A DNA stretch of 28,320 nucleotides from a virus, in the IMG/VR virus record IMGVR_UViG_3300025435_000063, positions 1-28,320 of that record; one strand, written 5' to 3'. A program made the translations under genes and the position numbers. The notes beneath the pieces were generated by a model. It had not been told where the DNA came from. It did no database searches and saw only the letters and a program-made list of their open reading frames with translations. Of this stretch, positions 1 through 4,555 are shown piece after piece (within the stretch, counting starts at the first letter, position 1; every line of letters begins with the position of its first letter).

Positions 1-234
1 TTCCCTTTCAATAACTTTGATGGTTGGGCAGGAGAAAGATTCGTGAAATTCGCACGCTTTACAGGTGCCTTGCACTTCGCCTGGCTTGTGTAATTCCACC
101 AAAGCCTTCAAGGCTTGCCATGCGTTGCGCTGGTCAACTGTATTCTCGTAAAATTCAGGCTTGGTGTAGTGAACAAGATTAGTCCAGTATTCTTCCTGCG
201 CTTTAATTTTCTTCAATAGTTCGTCGTGGGTCAT
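1..234 (-). CDS. Small early protein with Cys motif, partial (runs off left edge)
   Basis: The 78 codons from the ATG at 234 stay open to the window edge, so the C-terminus is missing. The protein begins MTHDELLKKI and later carries ALKALVELHKP followed by CKAC and SCPTI. From memory this pattern (MTHDELL at the start, a WxALxAVVELHKP stretch, then Cys pairs and YPCPTI) is a common small protein family of mycobacteriophages and other actinophages with no known function; the cysteines suggest metal binding. The start codon overlaps the upstream stop as ATGA, and a GAAGGGGA ribosome binding site lies upstream inside that gene. It is the last gene of the leftward operon visible here. Confidence 0.75.
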   Translation of the reverse strand, partial: MTHDELLKKIKAQEEYWTNLVHYTKPEFYENTVDQRNAWQALKALVELHKPGEVQGTCKACEFHESFSCPTIKVIERE

Positions 235-377
235 GATGCGCTTTTATCCCCTTCCAATATACGCAAGGCCCAATCTAGGCCGTGGTTAAATCCATCCATC
301 CATTCGTAGTCTTTATGATTCAATGGCACAGATGTTTTTGCATCTTCTATCTTCTGCTTTGCTCGCTCAATGTCCAT
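231..377 (-). CDS. Small hypothetical protein, 48 aa
   Basis: I do not recognise this gene. The frame encodes 48 residues starting MDIERAKQKIEDAK, and the middle contains YEWMDGFNHGLDWALRILEG, which reads as an amphipathic helix rich in Trp. The start overlaps the lysin stop by one base (TGATG), and the stop overlaps the next start as ATGA, so the three genes are translationally coupled. A GGGTGGT sequence four bases before the ATG can serve as ribosome binding site. Small proteins of the form MDgfnaGldwalriLe are frequent in actinophage early operons, with unknown function. Confidence 0.7.
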   Translation of the reverse strand: MDIERAKQKIEDAKTSVPLNHKDYEWMDGFNHGLDWALRILEGDKSAS

Positions 378-733
378 CAGTACCACCCGACACGCTTCTC
401 GTGTGCCAGAGCGTTACAGGCGTTATTATTCCAATGAGTTTTGATATAACGCAAGCCCCATCGGATCTGTGTTTGGTAGTCATACTTATAGTCGCGGCCA
501 AATTGCGCCATCTTGCTGGCTGGCAGGGCTTGAGGTATGCCTCTTGCCCCGCCATCCTTGTTCACTGCGGCTACTCGCCAGTTACTTTCCATTGTCCACA
601 ACTTCACGAGACAACGCCATTGACGAGCGTTGCCGCCTTGCCGTAAGTACAAAGTATGGGCAAAGGGTTTAGCGGGCGTGAGATGGTCGTTTGCGGCCTT
701 TGTAGGGCTATTTGAGAGCCATACTGCCATCAC
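377..733 (-). CDS. Lytic transglycosylase-like lysin (actinobacterial SLT/lysozyme-like fold)
   Basis: The protein would cleave the glycan of host peptidoglycan. Residues 46-98 carry the family signature: LWTMESNW with the probable catalytic Glu at 49, then GGARGIPQALPASKMA and a TQIRWGLRYI block; the C-terminus ends in GWY, as is usual in this actinobacterial lysozyme-like family. The GTG at 733 overlaps the whiB stop (TAGTG); an ATG follows at once. From GTG it is 118 aa, with only a short hydrophobic N-terminus (MAVWL). The same frame stays open upstream to 814 and would add PKTRRAT plus IGFFTIIV, making a good signal anchor, but no ATG, GTG or TTG lies there. The start is therefore uncertain. 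Its place in the leftward operon, far from the structural genes, is unusual for a lysin; it might be a virion or late-acting enzyme expressed from this operon. Confidence 0.85.
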   Translation of the reverse strand: MMAVWLSNSPTKAANDHLTPAKPFAHTLYLRQGGNARQWRCLVKLWTMESNWRVAAVNKDGGARGIPQALPASKMAQFGRDYKYDYQTQIRWGLRYIKTHWNNNACNALAHEKRVGWY

Positions 734-1170
734 TATGATGGTGAAGAATCCGATGGTTGCTCGGCGCGTCTTGGGCGTTGTTCGAGGTACATTTGTATAA
801 ATGATGTTGGCCTTTCACTACGGGGAATATCTATTAGGGTTAAGCCTTTCGCGGTTGCCAAAGCGCGAAGGTTGTGCTGCCAAATGTCGCCTTCTGATCC
901 GCGACCTGTTGCACCAATAGCCTTTCTTCTTTCAAAGGGTAAAGTTCCGCCATATATGCCATAGTCTATGCTGGACATATCTTGCATAGCAACTTCAACA
1001 CACTTCTTTTTTATGGGACAAGTCTCGCAAATTTGCATAGCGAGAAGGGCCTTTTTCGTCTCTGTTTGATCTACAATGATCCGCTTATTTACCTCTGAGC
1101 GAAGTTTCATCGTTTCGGGGAACCAAATATCAGGATCAACGCCGTTTTCGTAGCAGGCGGCTCTACTCAT
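733..1170 (-). CDS. whiB: WhiB-family iron-sulfur transcriptional regulator
   Basis: WhiB proteins hold a [4Fe-4S] cluster through four cysteines and bind the principal sigma factor to alter transcription; they are restricted to Actinobacteria and their phages. With the ATG at 1170 (145 aa) the cysteines are C6 (AACYENG, followed by DPDIWFPE), C48 and C51 (CETC) and C57 (KKKC). The glycine turn GIYGG at 71-75 is followed by a basic stretch with ERRKAIG. The distance from the first Cys to CxxC is longer than in most WhiB proteins, and about 60 residues follow the turn, more than in a minimal WhiB. A GTG at 1176 is an alternative start; the AAAGG site is better spaced for the ATG. It overlaps the preceding gene by 8 bases and is followed directly by the lysin gene. 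A promoter at 1362-1390 lies upstream of the pair. Confidence 0.95.
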   Translation of the reverse strand: MSRAACYENGVDPDIWFPETMKLRSEVNKRIIVDQTETKKALLAMQICETCPIKKKCVEVAMQDMSSIDYGIYGGTLPFERRKAIGATGRGSEGDIWQHNLRALATAKGLTLIDIPRSERPTSFIQMYLEQRPRRAEQPSDSSPS

Positions 1171-1312
1171 TGTCACTTGCCTTTACATCTACGTCGTTGT
1201 TCATATCGTAGATAGCCTGGTTGTAGCCTGTAAGCCACGCTTCGTGCAAGGCTCGCTCTGTAATCTTCTCAATGTCACGCAATACTCGCGTGTTTTGTTC
1301 GCGTATGCTCAC
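1163..1312 (-). CDS. Small hypothetical protein, 49 aa
   Basis: I do not recognise it. The frame runs from a GTG at 1312 to TAG at 1163 and encodes a mostly helical, charged protein: REQNTRVLRDIEKITERAL, then HEAWLTGYNQAIYDM and an acidic tail. It is preceded by a strong GAAAGGGA ribosome binding site four bases upstream and by the 1362-1390 promoter, which supports the GTG start. It overlaps whiB, so it may be made together with WhiB. A second overlapping frame in this area is considered less likely. Confidence 0.7.
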   Translation of the reverse strand: MSIREQNTRVLRDIEKITERALHEAWLTGYNQAIYDMNNDVDVKASDNE

Positions 1313-1361
1313 TTAGTTTCCCTTTCATGGTTGCCCGTACGATTGCGCGGGCGGTAGTGGT

Positions 1362-1390
1362 AGTTAATCCGTATTTCACGGCTTTGTCAA
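1362..1390 (-). promoter_or_regulatory. Sigma70-type promoter for the whiB block
   Basis: On the minus strand a perfect -35 TTGACA (1385-1390) is followed after 17 bases by TTAACT (1362-1367) as -10, with TAACTA one base on as an alternative. Transcription would start near 1355, about 40 bases ahead of the GTG at 1312 and its GAAAGGGA site. Position, spacing and lack of a solid gene here all fit. It would let whiB and the lysin be regulated apart from the first part of the operon. Confidence 0.65.
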
Positions 1391-1442
1391 GAATAAAAAC
1401 ACCCGCGCTGCGAGAGTGAAGTGCAAGCAATTCACTCGTCAC

Positions 1443-1465
1443 GCGTATCAAGGGGCTTGATACGC
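1443..1465. repeat. Perfect 10-bp inverted repeat with 3-base loop
   Basis: GCGTATCAAG and CTTGATACGC flank the three bases GGG. The stem is perfect and strong. No T-run follows on either strand, so it is not a classical terminator. It lies about 53 bases upstream of the -35 box of the 1362-1390 promoter, where it could be an operator or an RNA end-protecting hairpin. Confidence 0.6.
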
Positions 1466-1534
1466 TGCCAAAGGCGTATGCGCGGGCGTAGTTGATCGGT
1501 TTAACCGACTTACACGGCTTGATCGGTTATTTTT

Positions 1535-1693
1535 TCAATACCCATTTAGACATTTTGTACGTGTATGTCTAATGTGTTGCTTGAGTGTTTCCCGCAAGGT
1601 GGGATAATACGCAACAACGCCACAAGTCGGGCAAGTAGTCACCCACTCGCCCGCCTCGTAGTCGTGCTGATAGATTGAGGCTGTTATAGCCAT
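1535..1693 (-). CDS. Small zinc-finger protein, 52 aa
   Basis: The frame from ATG 1693 to TGA 1535 encodes 52 residues. CPTC at 21-24 and HIRH at 40-43 form a C2H2-like pattern (Cx2C, 15 residues, Hx3H), with a further Cys near the end. This points to a zinc-binding fold, possibly for DNA or protein contacts. Small C2H2-like proteins like this recur in actinophage genomes. It overlaps the previous gene by 10 bases, which indicates coupled translation. It is the last gene of the first part of the operon, since the next 220 bases are regulatory. Confidence 0.75.
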   Translation of the reverse strand: MAITASIYQHDYEAGEWVTTCPTCGVVAYYPTLRETLKQHIRHTRTKCLNGY

Positions 1694-1854
1694 TCGGGCA
1701 GGTTGCCTTCTATCTTCTCCATTTCGCGAGAGGCGCGGATTAGATCAACCAGGGCGGTGACAGTTTCGTCCACCTTGTCCTGCTCAGCGTTGAGGCGATA
1801 AAAATCTGCCTCTGCCTCTCGTGCTTGCTGTTTCCAATAGTCGAGGCGTGTCAT
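1684..1854 (-). CDS. Small coiled-coil-like protein, 56 aa
   Basis: Not recognised. The 56-residue product is highly charged and likely one or two long helices (WKQQAREAEADFYRLNAEQ, then VDETVTALVDLIRASREME), ending in LPEWL. AAGG just before the ATG and a longer GGAAAGGA further upstream supply ribosome binding. The start overlaps the previous stop as ATGA. A role as a small adaptor or host-protein inhibitor is possible but there is no direct evidence. Confidence 0.7.
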   Translation of the reverse strand: MTRLDYWKQQAREAEADFYRLNAEQDKVDETVTALVDLIRASREMEKIEGNLPEWL

Positions 1855-1988
1855 ACCTTCATCCTTTCCATTAGGTTGATGATGTCCTGTTCTTGAAAAT
1901 CAAAATCCGCAAAATCCTCTTGATCGAATTGAAAGTTATCCAATAAGCAGGTAAGCGCGACGGCTAGAATTAACTTATCTTTAGCCAT
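1851..1988 (-). CDS. Small acidic protein, 45 aa
   Basis: Not recognised. The product has a hydrophobic N-terminal helix (LILAVALTCLL at 6-16) followed by a strongly acidic, Phe-rich part (FDQEDFADFDFQEQD). The hydrophobic part could be a short membrane segment or a packing helix. It is embedded between two coupled genes: the stop of the previous gene is one base upstream of its start and its own stop overlaps the next ATG. Small size and overlap arrangement, not homology, support it. Confidence 0.6.
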   Translation of the reverse strand: MAKDKLILAVALTCLLDNFQFDQEDFADFDFQEQDIINLMERMKV

Positions 1989-2294
1989 TTATGCCATGTC
2001 GCTTTCGTCGTTCCAATCGTTTTCAATGTCGCTGGGCTTGTAGCCAAATCGTTCAAATTGCGAGGGTGTGGCACGATGTGGGCGAAATTGCCAAATCTCA
2101 AAAAGGGCGTAATCTGGCAAATTGCTTATTGCGCAATTGTCGTTGTTGCAATCCTCGTTTTCTTCGCACCCGTCGTGAAAGTCGGGAAAATCGCGGATAG
2201 TGTCGGCAATCTCTTTTTGAGTGGCGAATAGCCCCCAATTTTCGATCTGGAAAAAGTAATTGCCCTGCAAATCCTCTACAAAATAACCTTTCAT
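1989..2294 (-). CDS. Hypothetical acidic protein, 101 aa
   Basis: No family recognised. The frame is open further upstream to 2459, but the ATG at 2294 is chosen because an AAAGGGGC site lies nine bases before it and because the upstream portion is occupied by another gene (2291-2440) on the same strand. The product starts MKGYFVEDLQGNYFF, has a Cys/Asp/Asn-rich middle (DGCEENEDCNNDNC) and an acidic C-terminus (DIENDWNDESD). The three closely spaced cysteines may bind a metal. Confidence 0.7.
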   Translation of the reverse strand: MKGYFVEDLQGNYFFQIENWGLFATQKEIADTIRDFPDFHDGCEENEDCNNDNCAISNLPDYALFEIWQFRPHRATPSQFERFGYKPSDIENDWNDESDMA

Positions 2295-2440
2295 TTGCTT
2301 AGCCCCTTTACATATTCGCGGAATAGGCGCGTTGCCTCTTTTTTGGTGTAGCCCATAAATTGGCGTCGTTCGTAGTAGCCACCGACGGAGGCAGACAACA
2401 CCCACGCGCCTTGAAAAGTCTTTTCGTAATAAATAGTCAT
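2291..2440 (-). CDS. Small hypothetical protein, 49 aa
   Basis: The product starts MTIYYEKTFQGAWVLSA and ends with YTKKEATRLFREYVKGL. The last part resembles the gy(s/t)kkEAirlFree helix seen in many small early actinophage proteins; function unknown. It overlaps both neighbours: TAATG with the gene upstream and ATGA with the one downstream. The dense overlap and the SD site for the next gene lying inside its end are good evidence that the frame is used. Confidence 0.7.
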   Translation of the reverse strand: MTIYYEKTFQGAWVLSASVGGYYERRQFMGYTKKEATRLFREYVKGLSK

Positions 2441-2844
2441 TAGTAGTCACACGCCCCAATCATTTCGCGTAGGTGTGCGCTAGGGATAAAGCCTTCCCAC
2501 AGTTTCGCGTTGTAACCGACAGCGTCCCACACGCTTGCTGTGTTTTCGTCCCACCCAAAACAATCACCGAAACATTTCAAGGTCTGGCAAGATTGGTGGA
2601 TGTTGTAATCACTTGCTATCGCATTAATTACGTCCGCGACAGTTGTCTGTCTTACCGCCTTGCCCGTGTAGTAAGGCACAGCGACGTTGTAGCCGTCGTA
2701 GGACAGAATGGCTAGCCATGCGTTACTATCTTTTTGCCACTGTGAGGCATTGGCAGGTGTTTTGGTGCGTTTTAGTTCTAGTTCTATGCCGTACATCTCG
2801 CATAGTTCGGGGAGAGTTTTCTCCTCCATAGTTGTAAATGACAT
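2440..2844 (-). CDS. Conserved actinophage early protein of unknown function, 134 aa
   Basis: The ATG at 2844 is chosen over further upstream codons because GGAAGGGG sits at ideal distance before it; the product is then 134 aa. Key stretches are WLAILSYDGYNVAVPYYTGKA, TVADVINAIASDY and CFGDCFGWDENTASV. From memory this matches a widespread actinophage family that starts with a YGI...R(T) segment, has a W-x-(V/A)-x-L beta strand pair, then TxADVLxxLASD and FEDWxxEfGYDxDS; its function is unknown. Here the C-terminal half has FGDCFGWDENT in the same place. Start overlap with the downstream gene is TAATG. Confidence 0.75.
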   Translation of the reverse strand: MSFTTMEEKTLPELCEMYGIELELKRTKTPANASQWQKDSNAWLAILSYDGYNVAVPYYTGKAVRQTTVADVINAIASDYNIHQSCQTLKCFGDCFGWDENTASVWDAVGYNAKLWEGFIPSAHLREMIGACDY

Positions 2845-2889
2845 TTCTAGCCCCTTCCATAGGGTTGCCTTAATCTGTAGGCTCATCAG

Positions 2890-2924
2890 TAGGCGCGACA
2901 CGCCTAGACGGGCGGTAAGCCCGT
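2890..2924. repeat. Two tandem hairpins between early genes
   Basis: TAGGCG/CGCCTA (2890-2895, 2901-2906) encloses five bases, and ACGGGC/GCCCGT (2908-2913, 2919-2924) encloses five more, one base apart. They fill the only sizable gap in the first part of the operon (2845-2930), between the stop of the 52-aa gene and the ribosome binding site of the 134-aa gene. They may stabilise or segment the leftward message. There is no T-run. Confidence 0.6.
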
Positions 2925-2930
2925 TTCGCC

Positions 2931-3089
2931 TTATTTACTTTCCGCTCTCGTAATTTCTGAAATAAGATTATAGAAGGCGTCCGCTCTGTTAATTCCAAGT
3001 TCCTTATCTTCTTCTCTCAGCGCGAGCCAATGAGGATAAAGCACTTCTAATAAAGTCCCGCGCCACTTGGCGTCAATCTCGATTTTCAT
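2931..3089 (-). CDS. Small hypothetical protein, 52 aa
   Basis: Not recognised. The product starts MKIEIDAKWRGTLLEVLYPHW and is followed by charged helical sequence with LREEDKELGI and a C-terminal INRADAFYNLISEITRAES. GGAAGGATTAAGAA before the ATG gives a good ribosome binding site. The gene is followed by the two tandem hairpins at 2890-2924, suggesting that message boundaries lie at its 3' end. Confidence 0.7.
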   Translation of the reverse strand: MKIEIDAKWRGTLLEVLYPHWLALREEDKELGINRADAFYNLISEITRAESK

Positions 3090-3092
3090 TTC

Positions 3093-3245
3093 TTAATCCT
3101 TCCATGTTGTGCCACAGGCTACGCCGTCGGCGGTGTTGTGGCAGGTGGTGATTCGGTAGTGGTGATTGAGATAGTTCACTGTCAAAAATAGGGCGGTGAC
3201 GGCTAAAAGCCAGACAACGATACGCCCGCGACGTGTAAGGCGCAT
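3093..3245 (-). CDS. Small single-pass membrane protein, 50 aa
   Basis: The product has a basic start (MRLTRRGR) followed by a hydrophobic stretch IVVWLLAVTALFLTV at 9-23, then a 27-residue tail with two cysteines (TTCHN and VACGT). This is the layout of a single transmembrane segment with the N-terminus inside and a small external domain that may form a disulfide. Function is unknown; superinfection exclusion, lysis control or envelope interaction are options, with no direct evidence. The start overlaps the preceding stop as TAATG. Confidence 0.75.
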   Translation of the reverse strand: MRLTRRGRIVVWLLAVTALFLTVNYLNHHYRITTCHNTADGVACGTTWKD

Positions 3246-3427
3246 TAGTTGTCCTCGCTCTCGTATTTAATTGAGCCTGTAAAGGTTAGTTCTGTGATAT
3301 ATGCGCGGTTATATGCTAAAAAGTTTTCTAGTTCGTCAATCGTCGCAAAATCCTCCTCGCGGGTGATGTATTCATTATTGCTGTTCCCGCGTACATTTCG
3401 GCCGATTGTGTAGTGTGCTGTAATCAT
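3245..3427 (-). CDS. Small hypothetical protein, 60 aa
   Basis: Not recognised. The product starts MITAHYTIGRNVRGNSNNEY, continues with EEDFATIDELENFLAYNRAY and ends in an acidic strand-like tail. It looks like a small alpha/beta protein with one amphipathic helix. A CGGGGC site five bases before the ATG supports the start. Its stop overlaps the membrane protein start by one base. Confidence 0.75.
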   Translation of the reverse strand: MITAHYTIGRNVRGNSNNEYITREEDFATIDELENFLAYNRAYITELTFTGSIKYESEDN

Positions 3428-3428
3428 T

Positions 3429-3518
3429 TTAAGCCCCGATCTTTTCTAGTTGAGTTTCAATGAATGTTCTGAGTGTATTGAGAGATTCAAGTGCTGTCAA
3501 TAGTTCAAGTTCGGTCAT
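3429..3518 (-). CDS. Very small leucine-rich helical protein, 29 aa
   Basis: A 29-codon frame with ATG overlapping the previous stop (TAATG) and ending one base before the next start. The sequence MTELELLTALESLNTLRTFI is a continuous helix with leucines at regular spacing, consistent with a short coiled coil or dimerising peptide. It fills the only gap between two coupled genes, and the SD of the downstream gene lies inside its end. Evidence is from position alone. Confidence 0.55.
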   Translation of the reverse strand: MTELELLTALESLNTLRTFIETQLEKIGA

Positions 3519-3718
3519 TAGTTATTCCCCCATTGGTTCACAAGGTGTGCAATCATGGCAGGTGTCACAATGATTTTTTTGCCCTCGTTGATCTTGCCAA
3601 AACAGTTGCAATCCATTGAGTCAGGATGTCCACAGCGGACATACTTTCCGCCCTTGTACCAGGCTTGATTCTCGTAGTCGTAGCCGTCTTTAATTGTATC
3701 TAGCGAGGTTCTGCTCAT
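3518..3718 (-). CDS. Small hypothetical protein with Cys cluster, 66 aa
   Basis: Not recognised. The product begins MSRTSLDTIKDGYDYENQAW and contains YVRCGHPDSMDCNCFGKI: three cysteines and a histidine within about 12 residues, consistent with a small metal-binding knuckle. The C-terminus is a short helix (TPAMIAHLVNQW). Starts at ATG 3718, two bases beyond the upstream stop region; stop overlaps the next start. Confidence 0.75.
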   Translation of the reverse strand: MSRTSLDTIKDGYDYENQAWYKGGKYVRCGHPDSMDCNCFGKINEGKKIIVTPAMIAHLVNQWGNN

Positions 3719-3719
3719 G

Positions 3720-3815
3720 TTATTTTGCCTCGCAATTTTTAGCGCATTGAGAGAGGTTGTTGATTGTGATTTTTTCTGTGCCGTATTTGTTGCACTTTAC
3801 GCAAAAATAAGTCAT
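3720..3815 (-). CDS. Zinc-ribbon micro-protein, 31 aa (first gene of the leftward operon)
   Basis: The 31-residue product has CVKC at 5-8 and CAKNC at 24-28, giving four cysteines as Cx2C and Cx3C, typical of a minimal zinc ribbon or knuckle. GGAAGGGTGAAAAA gives a strong ribosome binding site. It is the first gene after the promoter at 3859-3888, with a leader of roughly 37 bases. The upstream context also contains a three-codon frame (ATG GAA GGG TGA) overlapping the ribosome binding site. Function unknown. Confidence 0.65.
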   Translation of the reverse strand: MTYFCVKCNKYGTEKITINNLSQCAKNCEAK

Positions 3816-3858
3816 TTTTTCACCCTTCCATAGGTTCGGCGGTGTTGCCGATAGCGCA

Positions 3859-3888
3859 AGTTTAAGGGCAACAATTTGCAAATGTCAA
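3859..3888 (-). promoter_or_regulatory. Main leftward (early) sigma70-type promoter
   Basis: On the minus strand a perfect TTGACA (-35, 3883-3888) is followed after 18 bases by TAAACT (-10, 3859-3864), or after 17 bases by TTAAAC. A start near 3852 would give a leader of about 37 bases to the ATG at 3815. It is the only consensus-quality element upstream of the 17-gene leftward block. Confidence 0.7.
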
Positions 3889-4008
3889 CACCATTTTAGA
3901 AATATTTTTTTCGGCGTGTTGCGGGTCAATTTGGCAGGTAATTAGTTGAAAGTTCAATCAACGGAAAGCCTGTGATATTGGCAGTCTGCCCCCGTGAGTG
4001 CTAATGGG

Positions 4009-4091
4009 TTGTCCACAGGTTGCCTGTGCCTGTGCATAAGTTGTGGATAGCGCGAGGGTGTGGAAAAGGTTGTGGATAATGTTGTGGATAA
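4009..4091. other. Cluster of DnaA boxes, probable replication origin
   Basis: Nine-base DnaA-box sequences occur at 4009-4017 (TTGTCCACA, plus strand, the form typical for actinobacteria), 4042-4050 (complement CTATCCACA), 4059-4067 (complement TTTTCCACA), 4071-4079 and 4083-4091 (both complement TTATCCACA, exact consensus). The last two are 12 bases apart in the same orientation. They lie in the only long non-coding region, between divergent transcription units, next to a repeat array and an AT-rich stretch. This suggests host DnaA takes part in starting replication here. The phage replication proteins lie outside this window. Confidence 0.7.
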
Positions 4092-4112
4092 GACAGTCCA
4101 CCCGCAATCACC

Positions 4113-4330
4113 CGACAACACGCCAAAACGCCCGCCAAAGGTTACTAATCGGTAACTTAACGCCCCAAAAGTCGACAAAACGGGTTGTAAATGCGGGCGT
4201 AATTGTCGACAATACCCGCAAGTAACCGACAAAACCACCCCGACAATTCGGACAATGCGAACAAAAAAATGCTATCAAATCGGACATTACTCACCAGTAA
4301 GTCGACAAATAAATCGGGCAAATCGGACAA
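4113..4330. repeat. Iteron-like array of CGACAA / CGGACAA repeats
   Basis: Short repeats in the same direction occur at 4113-4118, 4173-4178, 4207-4212, 4227-4232, 4241-4246, 4249-4255 (CGGACAA), 4281-4287 (CGGACAT), 4303-4308, 4315-4321 (CGGGCAA) and 4324-4330 (CGGACAA). The copy at 4207 is part of a perfect 12-base palindrome ATTGTCGACAAT (4202-4213). GTTAC/GTAAC (4141-4156) is a further inverted repeat. Such arrays usually bind a replication initiator or repressor. The area is free of genes on both strands. Confidence 0.65.
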
Positions 4331-4360
4331 TTCAACCCCAGGGTTTTTAACGTGGGTGTA

Positions 4361-4444
4361 TCTATACTATTACTATCCACCAAAATATTTTTTCTAAATA
4401 TAGGCGCCGAGGCTCAAACGGTAATTATTTTTAAACCAATATAG
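4361..4444. other. AT-rich stretch, possible unwinding element
   Basis: This part contains AAAATATTTTTTCTAAATAT (4381-4400) and TAATTATTTTTAAACCAATA (4423-4442) and is the most AT-rich segment near the DnaA boxes and the repeat array. In theta-type origins such a stretch flanks the initiator sites and melts first. The role is inferred from position. Confidence 0.4.
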
Positions 4445-4467
4445 GCTCTGACCTGCGGTTTTACTTA

Positions 4468-4516
4468 GTGTGACTAACATCACACGGTCCAAATAGGGAT
4501 AAAAGCGATTTATCCC
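4468..4516. promoter_or_regulatory. Two inverted repeats, possible operators of the rightward unit
   Basis: GTGTGA/TCACAC (4468-4473, 4480-4485, six-base spacer) and GGGATAAA/TTTATCCC (4496-4503, 4509-4516, five-base spacer) are both perfect. Just downstream, TAGTATATATAGG (4521-4533) could contain a -10 box of a rightward late promoter, though no consensus -35 is present. Dyads of this size and position are typical of dimeric repressor or activator sites. Confidence 0.45.
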
Positions 4517-4555
4517 GCCTTAGTATATATAGGGGTTAAAACAAAACAGCCCTGT

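Larger units (their letters stand above)
1275..1534 (-). promoter_or_regulatory. Regulatory gap inside the leftward operon: promoter and inverted repeats
   Basis: Between the stop of the zinc-finger gene (1535) and the GTG at 1312 lie about 220 bases without a convincing gene. They hold two copies of TTGATCGGTT on the plus strand (1492-1501 and 1519-1528), an AACCGA/TCGGTT inverted repeat (1503-1528), a perfect 10-bp hairpin (1443-1465) and the promoter at 1362-1390. The layout suggests that upstream transcripts stop or are processed here and that the whiB block restarts transcription. A 55-codon frame (GTG 1442 to TGA 1275) crosses the promoter and is doubtful. Confidence 0.5.

Noticed and set aside
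323-672. Plus-strand frames opposite the lysin gene (107 and 67 aa)
   Set aside because: The minus-strand frame carries a clear transglycosylase signature; these are shadows.
1275-1442. 55-codon minus-strand frame (GTG 1442) with KYGLTTTTARAIVRATMKGK
   Set aside because: It runs over the probable promoter and overlaps the better-supported gene at 1163-1312 by 38 bases; no ribosome binding site at its start. It cannot be fully excluded.
1503-1536. AACCGA/TCGGTT inverted repeat followed by ATTTTTTC as rightward terminator
   Set aside because: The loop is 14 bases and no rightward gene exists upstream, so a terminator role in this direction has no transcript to act on.
3954-4238. Frames of 94 aa (minus) and 60 aa (plus) through the DnaA-box region
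   Set aside because: No ribosome binding sites, odd composition, and the DnaA boxes and repeats explain the sequence better.
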